Shown here one piece after another: positions 21,204 through 31,580 of a stretch of DNA of 37,842 nt. Origin of the DNA: Helochares maculicollis (Eukaryota > Arthropoda > Insecta > Coleoptera > Hydrophilidae). The stretch's first letter is position 1; every line of letters starts with the position of its first letter. The notes under the pieces were generated by a model. That model searched no databases. It was not told where the DNA came from and saw nothing but the letters and a program-made list of their open reading frames with translations. The stretch spans positions 1 to 37,842 of the forward strand of contig JAWQRO010000492.1 of NCBI GenBank assembly GCA_033557835.1, in the 5' to 3' direction. A program made the translations under genes and the position numbers.

Positions 21204-21796
21204 ATGTTCAACATGCAAACAGTTTCACTTCTAGCGGTTGCGACTATTTTAGTCATTGTGGTGAGTTTCTGTATGATTTATCTTTACATTTATTTTTCTA
21301 TTAATACATTTATCTGCAGTTCATCTTTTCAAAATTTCTAAAAAATCAACTATATTCAACAAAAATTTCAATTTACATGTTAAAATATTCAAGTAATTGA
21401 ACGGAACTTTGTTTTCATCATACATATATTTAAAAAACATTCATTTTATCTTTGATGTTTTATCAGTGCTCTGCCCAAGGGCCTCCTCCTCAATTTCGCC
21501 AAAATATGCAAGAATGCATGCAGAAATTTAATGCTGACGAAGCAGCTGTAAGAAGCGGTACAGTTGATAAGTGTTTCTACAAATGTTTCGAGGAGAAAAA
21601 TGGAGTCATGGACACTAGTGGAAATTTGAATGTGGATAATTTTAAAGCCGCTAACCCTAATGCTCCAGCTGGCTTAATAACAGCTCTTCAAACTTGCGCT
21701 GCTAGCAGTAAGAAAGCTGACCCTTGCGACACTGGCAAAGCTATGCATGACTGTATGAAAGCTAATCGTCCACAAGGAGGACCACCTAAGCCATAA
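21204..21796 (+). CDS. Odorant-binding protein (PBP/GOBP family), 2 exons
   Basis: A secreted carrier of small hydrophobic ligands, expected in sensillar lymph or other body fluids. Exon 1 (21204-21260) encodes only the signal peptide. Exon 2 (21467-21796) begins in phase 0 after TTTTATCAG. The product is 128 aa, or 125 aa if translation starts at the second Met. The signal peptide is about residues 1-22, with cleavage likely after CSA, leaving QGPPPQF. The mature part has six cysteines spaced C-x18-C-x3-C-x36-C-x9-C-x8-C. The C2-x3-C3 and C5-x8-C6 spacings are the family hallmark, but the C1-C2 gap is several residues shorter than the usual 22 or more. The tail is Pro/Gly-rich and ends PPKP. 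An AATAAA signal follows 52 bases after the stop. The subfamily cannot be named from sequence alone. Confidence 0.87.
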
Positions 21797-21847
21797 TATC
21801 AAATACATCCACCCAACATTGATTATTATTAAATGTAAAAGTATGGC

Positions 21848-21853
21848 AATAAA
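21848..21853 (+). terminator. Odorant-binding protein polyadenylation signal
   Basis: AATAAA 52 bases after the stop codon, implying a short 3' UTR to match the very short 5' leader. Confidence 0.65.
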
Positions 21854-21869
21854 TTTTAAAGCATTAGTA

Positions 21870-24017
21870 CATAAATATTGTTTTGGGGTCACCATGAGTT
21901 TCGATAGCAGTTCGTTTCCGTGTAGACATAAAAAATTGTAAGAGTTAAGCATGTGTAAATCAGCAAAGTTTTAACTTCCACATGCATGTCTGTTGAGTGT
22001 CGAGTAATGAGTTTTCTTTGTGTAGAATCATATCGACGACGTAAGCGATTAAAGTTCAATTGGTAAAATATATGTAATTAATTCTACAGTTAAAAATTGT
22101 AAGTCGCAACACTGAACTTCCTCAATATAGATTGAACTTTTGTCTCACTATTTCTAGAGATAAACATTCTTATCAAAGCTACGAGCTGCAACTAATTGAG
22201 AGGTCTTACAAATTAATGACAATTAAAAATAGAGAAGCTAGTATTTTCTCCCATTGCATTCGCTGCGTTTAAACATATAACTCTTTAAAAACCTATGATA
22301 TCATCAAGAAGGGATGTATAGAAAATAAAGGATATTTTTACGATGTCTATACTTTTAGTGATGAGTGTTTTTCGTAGATATTGTATTATATATATTTCAA
22401 ACATGTCAATTTATAATAATTTTGTATATCGCAGTTTACACTGCTAATGTTGTATATCCGGTGAATAATTTTCAACAACAATGAAATGTGTTGTAATGTA
22501 GCTCATTTAAACTTAGGCCAAACCTACTGGAATGCATCGAAGTTATGAGTATTTGCGAAATCGTTGCATTTTTTTAATATAACGTAGAATATTTCTGAAG
22601 AGGAGATATAAACAATAGCTAGTCACAATTTAGTAGCAGAATCTGCCAAGTACAGTGCCTAGTAAATGATTAAGATAAAATTAAAACATTTAAATATGTG
22701 TAGGTAATAATTATTGTCATATTAAAATTTTTAGTACACGTAGAGTATAATCGAAATATTTTCATTTTTTGACCAAAGCACGATCAGTGATTTTTCCATT
22801 TTCCTATATACCTACTTTTTCATATTCTTTTTAGCATCTAATGCAACAAAGTTTTTACCAAAAGAAATTGACATTCGCCGTTGGGTATCAACAGAGGCTG
22901 AGTCGTTCAATAAAATTGTTGTTTCCTGAAGAAGGTTCTTGGCTTTGGCAAAGATTTTTAACTCAATAATTTTTAATACTATATACGTAGATACTGTCAT
23001 TCCGTGCACTTGTTGTGTTTCTGTGAAGATTTAAGTTTAATAGCTTATTGAATTACAGTCAGAAAATTGAAATTCGATTAAAATTGCGAATTTATTCTAA
23101 ACTCGTTGATACAATTATGCTTTATTACAGGAATATTTTACAAAGATATATTTTGTAATGTATCACGGTCCATTTTAAAGGAAATTCATTACTGTAACCA
23201 TCTTAATATCTATTAATAATTTGTATTGAAGTTTTAATAAAAAATATAGAATTGACGGTAATCGCCAATTTTAGTTTGCAAGTTTTATTATTATGCTAGT
23301 GAAGATAGACTTTGTTTATTTTATTTTCTTACCAACTCATTTGATTGCAGAATTAAAGTGGTGCGTGTACATTTGGACGTGTTTCCAACGATAAAAGATT
23401 ATATAATTATATAATGTTGATTGAAACTCTATTTTGCGGTATTAGCTGTTTATTAACTACTTTATTTAACTGTTTCGCTTTAAAATTAAAATCTTTGTCT
23501 AAGGTGGGATAATTGTCTAAACAATATTATAAAAATTACCAAATAAAGCTGATCACTATCGTAGGTACAAGTGGCTAAAGAAGTCATATTGTTAGAATCT
23601 CATGATATGAAAATTCAATTCGAAAATCAATTCTATTGACCATATAAATATGTTAGGCTGAGTGTGATCCGAATGAGTTGCTTTGTATTGTTTTAACCAA
23701 ATATCGGAATGGTAAGGTATGTTTCCATTCAGCAAGCATATCAAAAACTCCTCTTATTGTAGCAGGGGGATATTTAGGAAAATGTTGTTAGTTACTTGTA
23801 CAATACTATTTTGCCATACTATACTCATAATAGTTTTGTGATGAAGTTTTAAATGCAGCTTAAGAATATAGTGCGTTGATTAATATTAGCTTGCAGCTCG
23901 CTTCTGCACATTTATAGAAACAATTTATTAAATTTCAAAGTTTTGAAGAAGGAAAATTCCCAAAGATTGGCAAGTTTAATCTTTATTGTAAACCGATAAA
24001 AATCATAAATTAAAAAA
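21870..24017. other. Intergenic stretch holding repeat copy A
   Basis: No gene is supported. It holds copy A of a diverged repeat (about 22131-22580). At 22836-22932 on the plus strand an acceptor-like CTTTTTAG is followed by about 32 open codons ending in TGA, and the minus strand is also open there; neither translation was recognised. The rest is AT-rich. Confidence 0.5.
22131..22580 (+). repeat. Diverged dispersed repeat, copy A
   Basis: Shares ordered blocks with copy B (about 27531-28085) in the same orientation. Examples are TGAACTTTTG, AACATTCTTATCAAA, AAATTAATGAC, AAAAATAGAG, ATCGCAGTTTACA and TTTTCAACAA, each separated by similar distances. It is no longer than about 450 bp and about 100 bp shorter than B. 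No TIRs, target duplications or coding potential were found, so the family is unknown. Confidence 0.7.
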
Positions 24018-24019
24018 TA

Positions 24020-25253
24020 TTAGGGGAACCGGACAGTAATGTCGTTTCTGCGCATGTCGATATTTGATTGTCATTTGGTAGCTCATTACGTACTTGGAAG
24101 GCGTGTCAAACAGATTTTGAGGTTATTGTATCGTATCTGCTTCTGAATAATTAAGTATTAAACTTTATTTTTGCAATTTGGGGTGAAATGGCCAGTCAAA
24201 TACCAGAAGGGCATATCCGGCATTGTATGCTTTTTGAGTTTCGCAAGGGTAATACCGCAACTGCTGCGACTAAAAACAATTGCGATGTTTATCCAAGCGA
24301 ATTAGACGTTCGAAAATGCCAAAAATGGTTCTTCATGTTCAGATCAGGCAATTTTGATCTCTCGGACGTCCATCGATCAGGAAGACCAACAACATTAAAT
24401 AACGATGTGCTAAGGGCAAAAGTAGAAGCAAATCCATGTCAAACAATCGAGGAACTTTTAAACAGCCTTATCCAACTTTGGTCAACCATCCAAGAACATT
24501 TGCCGCAGATTGGAAAAATAAGCAGAGCTGGTGTTTGGTTCCCCCATAATCTATCCGAACAGAATAAAGCCAACCGGTCCATCACGTGCAACGGCATCGT
24601 ACGGATCCGTTTTTAGATCGCTTGATCACTGGAGACGAAAAATGGGTCCTGTACGACAATCCTAAACGCAAAAGGCAGCGTCTCAGCCGAAATGAATTAC
24701 CAGGAACTACTGCAAAGCCGGGTTTACACCCCAAAAAGTCAGTTCTGTGTGTTTGGTAGGAATACACGCGGAGTTGTTTACTTTGAAGTGGTAAAACCTG
24801 GACAAACTATTGTGAACAATTGGAACGAATAAACTGGTCTTTGATTGAAAAGTATCCAGCAATTGTTAACAGAAAAAGAGTTATTCTGCAACATGACAAT
24901 ACAAGACCGCACTGTGCAAAACGGACCTTAGACAAAATTAACGAATTGGGGTGGGAGGTACTGCTTCACCCACCATACTCGCCCGATATTGCACCCTCGG
25001 ATTACCATTTATTCCGATCACTGCAACATTGTCTTAGTGGCAAAAGATGAGAAAATTTTGATGATGTCCAAAATGATATCTCAACATATTTTGCAGATTT
25101 TTACCGCTCTGGCATAGAAAATTTGTATTCTAGATGGCAAAAGGTTGTTGATAACGAAGGTGAATATATTGTTGATTAGAAATAAAAACTTGTTAAAAAT
25201 GTAGTCGTGTGAATTTAACTTAAGAAAACGACATTACTTTGCGGTCCCGCTAA
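24020..25253 (+). mobile_element. Mariner transposon, full length but inactive
   Basis: A 1234-bp element with both ends in place. TA at 24018-24019 is followed by TTAGGGGAACCGGACAGTAA, and on the opposite strand the right end reads TTAGCGGGACCGCAAAGTAA; both continue with TGTCGTTT. The right end stops at 25253 and is followed by TA (25254-25255). About 28 bp of inverted repeat is visible with a handful of mismatches. The TA duplication and 1.2-1.3 kb length are those of mariner. The transposase inside is frameshifted. Confidence 0.93.
24188..25179 (+). pseudogene. Mariner transposase (DD34D) pseudogene
   Basis: Homologous to mariner transposase from the N-terminal helix-turn-helix (with the SGRP motif after it, around 24376-24390) to the C-terminal WQKVVDNEGEYIVD end. 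The catalytic Asp residues are all present: ITGDEKW (24625-24645), ILQHDN (about 24883-24900), and PSDYHLF (about 24996-25016). Exactly 34 residues separate the second from the third, the DD34D signature. The frame is broken by shifts between about 24460 and 24620, again near 24760 and 24825, and by a TGA at 25048-25050, so no functional protein can be made. The motifs are well kept, suggesting moderately recent insertion. Similarity is to the mauritiana/mellifera-type branch, by recollection only. Confidence 0.92.
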
Positions 25254-25559
25254 TATTTCTCCAAATTTTATTAAATCTTCTAGAATGTGGAAGACCAATC
25301 AAACAATTTGAGAAAATCTCTAACAGCTTAAGGCGAAGGGTTAGTAAATTCAACTGATTTCTCTTTATCACACTAAGTCGCGAGATAAGTATTGATCCGT
25401 GATATTTAAAATAATGATGTGACAAGTTGGGTATGAATAAATTTCTAAATATTTGAAATAGGTATATCATTATGTTCCATCTTATTCCGGCACTACCCAT
25501 TTTCATGCGTTTACCGTTTACATATTCTTTCACTACAGATATGCCGCTCGGCTTATAGT

Positions 25560-25762
25560 TGATGTACATGCAGACCAAACGGAAACTTCTTCGTTCATTC
25601 GATTTGTCAAACGAAAAAGTTGTCAATAGAATCCATGTGCTGAAGAATATAAATATAGACATTCACTTGGTGTGGCTTAAGAAGGGGCATTGGAGCATAG
25701 AGGGCAATGAAACCGTTGACAGAATTGCGAAAATTGCAAGAACCTTAGAATCAGTAAAATAG
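25560..25762 (+). pseudogene. Fragment of an RNase H domain from a non-LTR retrotransposon
   Basis: The frame ending at 25762 contains IHLVWLKKGH, WSIEGNETVDRIAK and a trailing ART. This matches the C-terminal block of the RNase H domain (pattern W-x-x-GH-x-x-x-x-GNE-x-x-D-x-x-AK) seen in I, R1 and jockey-like elements. Nothing recognisable of the reverse transcriptase lies upstream in frame. The fragment starts about 300 bp after the mariner and ends next to an (AT)n repeat. Confidence 0.6.
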
Positions 25763-25778
25763 TTGAAATTGCCTAAAA

Positions 25779-25781
<3 letters not shown>

Positions 25782-25829
<48 letters not shown>
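25782..25829. repeat. (AT)24 microsatellite
   Basis: A perfect run of alternating A and T about 48 bases long, flanked by CTG at the left and CTG at the right. Confidence 0.95.
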
Positions 25830-25831
<2 letters not shown>

Positions 25832-27530
25832 GATATAAAAGAAATTTAAAAAATTACATCAACTGAATAACAGAGGATTTAATTATAAAAGTGCAAATTC
25901 TTCGTTATTCAAGGTGTCATGGTATAAGGGCTTTATCATGGAAAAAATTGTTACCACTTTTTGGTAGACTAAGAAAGGGGCATTGTCTTCTTCCTTCATA
26001 TAAATATTAAATGAAAATGGTGCACCCACCGAACTGGGACATATATTATGAGTCGGGATATGTTGAGTAGTATATTTTTTTCCCAAAAATATGAACAATA
26101 TGATCATGAATTGCTTAATTTCATTTGGATGTGCAGACAAGTGACAAATACATTCAGCTTAATTTCAATCAATTTTTTTTTAACATGTTTACTCATTAAA
26201 ACAGCGGTTGCAAAAAGTTAATAAGGAAGATCTTGCATATTTTAGTTCGGGTTCCGAGGGAGATATACACATGTTTAAGTGTGCGCTTTTACATGACAAG
26301 TGTTTTGTTTTGAATTGTTTTATGCTATATGAGATATGTGGTTAGTTGAGTATATAGACTAGGTTAAATGACTCTGCCAAGGTTAATCAGACTAACAAAC
26401 AAAACTTGATTTTTATCTGTTGAGCTTAAAAATAACTCGTGAGACCAGACAATATGATAAGCTAAGAAAGATTTTAAGAGAAATTTTGTCTCTATATGAT
26501 AATAATGATCAACTTTCCTTCATGGAGAAAGAAATGTTGGCAACTTAAGAGTAGTTTGATATACATGTTTAATTTTAAGCTGGATGAAGCAGTATATTTC
26601 ATGACATATTTAGCCTGGAAGCGACAGTACTTTTTAAATCTAGACCATCAAACATGACCTTGTGCGAAATAGGCCCAAAATGTATAGCAGATACATTTAG
26701 TTCATTATAATTTGTTCTTATCTCATGTTTATTTTTACATCGTAATGGTGTAAAATCCGATTCAATGAATCGCAACCAACATATATGCAATGCTTAACTA
26801 AGGAAATAAATTTTACAAATTTGCACTAATACGTAATTTCACAATTTGGATCCTACATAAAGTTATGAATATATGAAAATGTTTGTTACTCAAATTTATC
26901 CCCCTCTAAGTATGTTTGTAAACAAACAGTAAGTATTCCTGAAATTATATCTACTTTAGAAATAAAAGACAAATACTATCTCATTTCGTCCGAAATGTAG
27001 AGAAAACCGCAACAAAACAGTTTAATTTAGTAGACAACAGGTTTTATGGTAGTGTAAATTGTTAATTGTTCCCACATTAATATGTGACAGTTCTATGTTA
27101 TAGGTTTTCTGTCAAAGAATTTGTGTTGATGTTAATTAGGCGATCCCGATATCCGAAATGTAGGATGATAACTTTGGTGTAGCATGTAAAAGTTCCAAAT
27201 CATTAAGATTAAATTTCAGTGAATTTGCTCTTAGTTATTATTAACATTGCTAAAGTTGTTCATATTTAAATCAATCTATATTTTGAGACAGTTTAGTATG
27301 TGTGTTTTACACAAACATACGTATAAATATGTATAAAATTCTAATAAGTCATACCAATTTTGCGAAAAAAAAGCTGTTGACATTTTGTTTTATTTGTAGA
27401 AGTAACCAACAAAATTTGGAAAAGATCTGCAAATGTTTACGGTTAGAGGTCATGTTGCAAACGTAAATCTTAAGATTTCTATGAGACTGGAAAATCTTAA
27501 CTCATACTAAATGTAAGTTCATTAATTCTG
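25830..27530. other. Intergenic stretch, no gene seen
   Basis: AT-rich, with only short chance ORFs on either strand and no domain recognised. Confidence 0.5.
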
Positions 27531-28085
27531 AGATGAACTTTTGCCCCACTAATTCCAGAGATTAACATTCTTATCAAAATTATGAGCGGCAAAAAATCGA
27601 CCGGACTTATAAATTAATGACTTTACTTAAAAATAGAGCAGTCAGCGTCTTCTCATTGCCTTATTTGCATTAGCTTACTGCGTTTTCAATTTGAAACGCT
27701 TTTACACCATATGTTAATGCCATAATAACAAGAATCATGAACAGAAAAAAGAACATTTTTACTAATACCATAATTCCACAAGTTTTGGGTGTTTTATTCG
27801 ATGGGACTAAACAAAATGATGTGAATGTTGGTAAGAGTTTAGACTATAATTTACTTTTTTATTGGGCGTTTTGTTGCATATTTCAAAATACGCCTCAATT
27901 TGCAATGCATAATAGTTTTATTTATCGCAGTTTACATTACTAATTTCCTCTATCCTTTGTATCGTTTTCAACAATTGAATTTAGTATTACAAATTTTATT
28001 CAAGCTTAGTCTGCCGAAATGTATGAAAATTATGATGTATTTTTAACTGTTTATGAAATTATTGCTGTTTTTTAATATTTAATCC
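27531..28085 (+). repeat. Diverged dispersed repeat, copy B
   Basis: Direct-orientation partner of copy A (about 22131-22580), 5.4 kb to the right. The conserved blocks are in the same order. It carries about 100 extra bases in the middle (roughly 27790-27870). The short ORF at 27737-27943 lies within it and is not conserved in copy A, so it is not called a gene. Confidence 0.7.
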
Positions 28086-28968
28086 TGTTTACTACATATA
28101 TTATTAGTATTTGAGGTTTTGGGAGAAGAGTGCTTGGTGCGAAATAGATGCAATCAGTTTTATGTTGTTAATAATGAATTTTCGGTTGTTTGATATTATT
28201 TTATATTCTTATATAACGGTGGCAAAGAGTGATCCAGGTAATTACAAAAAGAATATTTCTAACGATACGTAATAGTAGTAATAAAGAAAATTTATTGAAG
28301 TGCAATAAATAAATGCAATTCGGATTTTTACACCGATTATGATAAAAGACCAATGAGAATGTTTATTTATTTAGTTGGTTCCCAGTTTGTTTATGTTAAC
28401 ATTTTAATCGCTAAATTAATCTCAATTTATTTGAATTTGCTTATTTAGCAAAAAATAAGTGCATATTAAAAGTAAATAATTTGCCTAGTCTTCAAATAAT
28501 AACACTAGGGTAATTTTTGGACAATTAACAGTAAACAATAGCGGTTTTTAATACTATGCCATAGTTATTAATAGGGAAGATTATAAAAACCATGCTGAAT
28601 GTCAATTTCTGCGATACTTTCTATGGAAATTAAAACTATTTGTTGACAATGTTGATTATGACAGTGTATATATTTGGTCATTTCCTGTCTGGTTCTTTTG
28701 TATGATTTATATGGTAAATATATGACACTTATTGATCAATATGCCTGACCAGACATGACGAAATGTTCATAAGTTCTTGTATTAACTCAACATAAGGTAT
28801 TTGTTGCCAAGTTTTGTTCACGATTACTGAGTTTTGTTGATCAACTAAAAACTTTTGTCATTCATTATTTTCCTTCTAATTAAACATTTGGGGGGAAATC
28901 TATCTAAATACTAATTTTAGAAATTAAAGGAATTAATTTTTCATGAAAATTTTTAATTTTCAGCGAGA
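28086..28968. other. Intergenic stretch upstream of guanine deaminase
   Basis: AT-rich with no ORF of note. The sequence just before the guanine deaminase ATG reads like an acceptor (TTTTAATTTTCAG/CGAGAATG), so a non-coding first exon and the promoter may lie somewhere in this stretch. Confidence 0.45.
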
Positions 28969-30957
28969 ATGGGGACTGTAAAGCTAAGTATTTTTGTTGG
29001 TAGTATTATCGATTGCATGGAAAATAATATCATAGGGAATAAGTCCTATACTTTAAGAGTCATAAATAAGGGTTTCCTTGCGGTGAGAGGAAATAAGGTA
29101 CGATAATGAAATATGTAAAGAATTTAGCAAAAATCATAAAATAATGCCCAAAACTAACTATGTTTAAGTTTTAGATTGTCGGCTTAGACTATGAAACTGC
29201 CCTGGATGAATTTATAAAAGTGAATAATTTCCATAATGCAGCTATCCACCGTCTAACAGATACTCAGATATTAATTCCTGGTCTCATTGATACTCACATC
29301 CATGCACCCCAATACCCAAATTGCGGCTTAGGCTATGATAAACCTTTGATGGAGTGGCTGCAAAAGTATACCTACCCTTTAGAGAAGAAATACAAGGACT
29401 TAGAGTTTTCCAAGAAGGTTTTTGAAGCTGTAGTAGTATGTTATCTTTTTCGTTTAATCTGAACTGTCAATGAAAACGATGTTTTCAGCAAAAAACTTTA
29501 TCGCATGGAACTACAACCGCTTGCTATTTTGCATCTATGTTTACGAATAGCAGTATAGTATTAGTCGACAGTGTTTTGAAATACGGACAAAGGGCCCTAA
29601 TTGGCAAAATAAATATGCAAAGACTAGCACCTGATGATTATAAAGAGACTTATCAGGAATCTCTAGATAACACCAAGAAGTTTATAGAGTATGTGGCCCA
29701 AACAGGCGTGAGTTTTTTTTAATTTAGTTTCTGATATGAAACATATTTTTTGTGTAATTTTAGAGCGAGCTAATAAAACCAATAATTACCCCTCGATTTG
29801 CGCCCAGCTGCGAGAGTCCTTTATTGAAAGAACTGGGCGATTTGGCGAAAAAATATGATTTGCACATACAGGTAAGCTAATTGAACTGAGACTCAAATTG
29901 GTACAATACTCCTTAGTTTTTGAACTGTTAAAAGTAGCTGGCCATAATTAGGCTGTAAAAAGTATATTGAACACATTTCTCTTTTTAAACAGAGTCATAT
30001 TTCGGAGAATAAAGACGAAGTTGGATTAGTTCGAAACATGTTTAACAACACCTATGCCAATGTTTATGATGAAGCTAATTTATTGACGAATAAGGTATAA
30101 TAAACATACTTATTTACAATTTCACTCATTGAATTGGCTATTTTCTATTCTTTTAGACAGTTATGGCACACGGAATACACTTAGAAGATGCTGAAATTAA
30201 ATTATTCGCTGAAAGAGGAACATCTGTTGCGCATTGTCCTATATCCAATACTGACCTGCAATCAGGACTTTGCGATGTCAAGAAACTATTAAAAGCTGGA
30301 GTTAAGGTTGGCTTGGGAACTGATATCTCAGGAGGCGACTCACCTTCTATAGTCTCCACAATGAGAGCTGCCCTGCAAACGTCCATCCATTTATCCTACG
30401 GAAAGACAGATTACTGCCCACTTGATTACGTCGATGCTTTTTATTTAGCAACATTAGGAGGAGCGCAAGGTGATTTTCCAGTTCTTGTTTTATTTAATAT
30501 CTTGACACCTTTAGTTCCGATGCAATTTTTTAGGCATTTGATTTCAGAATATTTGCTTAATTTTAAATTCATTCAGAGCCTTGCCGGTCTTTAGTTATCA
30601 GTAGATAATTTATATTTTAGTTCCCGTGCATTTGCTTATCTAGTAGTAATCAATTGAAAACGTGATCATAGATTTTAGGCATGCTAAAACAAAATATATC
30701 GTGCTGTAGGTCATAGATTATCTATTATTTAATTATTGTGAAATTTTTTAGCCTTGTCTTTACACGAAACCATTGGAAATTTCAAAGTGGGGAAGGACTT
30801 TGACGCTTTGATTGTGGATGTTGATGCAAAAAATTCTTCTTGTGATTTTATCCCTTATCGAGCTCATGAACCGGTGGAGCTCTTACAAAAGTTCATATAT
30901 GTTGGAGACGATAGAAATATTAAGAATGTATATGTATCTGGTATTAAAGTGAAATAA
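28969..30957 (+). CDS. GDA: Guanine deaminase (amidohydrolase), 7 exons
   Basis: Zinc amidohydrolase converting guanine to xanthine in the cytosol; in Drosophila a close relative has been reported to deaminate dihydropterins in pigment synthesis. The exons are 28969-29097, 29175-29435, 29489-29707, 29764-29871, 29993-30094, 30157-30469 and 30752-30957. All phases agree, and the product is 445 aa (human 454). The zinc ligands are HIH (H84 and H86), H241 in SHISEN, H278 in MAHG, and D329 in GTDISGG, with the active-site Glu at E244. The purine-pocket residues PRF (R214, F215) and the Q after HIHAP are kept. Introns 2 and 3 are 53 and 56 bp. One departure is HCPISN, where the human enzyme has HCPNSN. 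Confidence 0.96.
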
Positions 30958-31580
30958 AGCTAGTATTGTTTAATTTAGGAAATGATTATTTCAAACGAAT
31001 TTCCAGTTCCATGCTTTGACCTTGTATATACTTTTAAAGGCTAACAGCTGAAGTCAGTAAGACATCATGGTTTGAATTAGATGTAGAATGTAGTTTCAAT
31101 TTTTGCTATGCTATTACCTATTACCAGTGATAGAATATTGGTAAAACCTAGACGAATTTTAATTAGATGATTGAAAACAATTCTTATTGTAGAAACGAAA
31201 ATAAATCCAGTTAATGGCAAATATAAAGTTTCACATTCACTCACAAGAACTAAAATCAATGTAACTGCATTCAAATCTAAATAAAACTTAATAGCATTGA
31301 GACTACTGATTTTGAAACTGAAAATACACAACCGAGGTAATTATTTCTTTACCTATTGACACTTAAATGCGTTTCAACTTAAACAAACGTACTAACAAAT
31401 TATTTTAATGCGCAAGATTGGTACATATAACAATCAAAAATAATATCCAAAGCTTGTAATGTTTATTTTCAACATTATATTGAGCAGTCTTCAATTAAGC
31501 ATCACATTTATGCATTTTTAACGGTACAAAAGCAAAACTTCGAAGCAAGGAATACGCATTAAACTCCAAAATTTGAATAT
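30958..31580. other. Convergent intergenic gap between guanine deaminase and carboxylesterase
   Basis: About 620 bases holding the 3' UTRs of both genes. TTTATT at 31462-31467 is an AATAAA signal for the minus-strand esterase. No clear canonical signal for guanine deaminase was found close to its stop. The minus-strand ORF at 31077-31331 is AT-driven and has no known domain. Confidence 0.55.
31462..31467 (-). terminator. Carboxylesterase polyadenylation signal
   Basis: AATAAA on the minus strand, 113 bases after the esterase stop codon. Confidence 0.55.

Noticed and set aside
22836..23009. Open segments on both strands after an acceptor-like site
   Set aside because: No partner exons or known motif; left unassigned.
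25234..25662. 142-codon minus-strand open frame
   Set aside because: It starts antisense to the RNase H fragment and ends inside the right terminal repeat of the mariner. It has no domain and is best explained as a chance antisense frame.
25782..25829. Regular short repeat array as a possible CRISPR or satellite
   Set aside because: A simple AT dinucleotide microsatellite without spacers.
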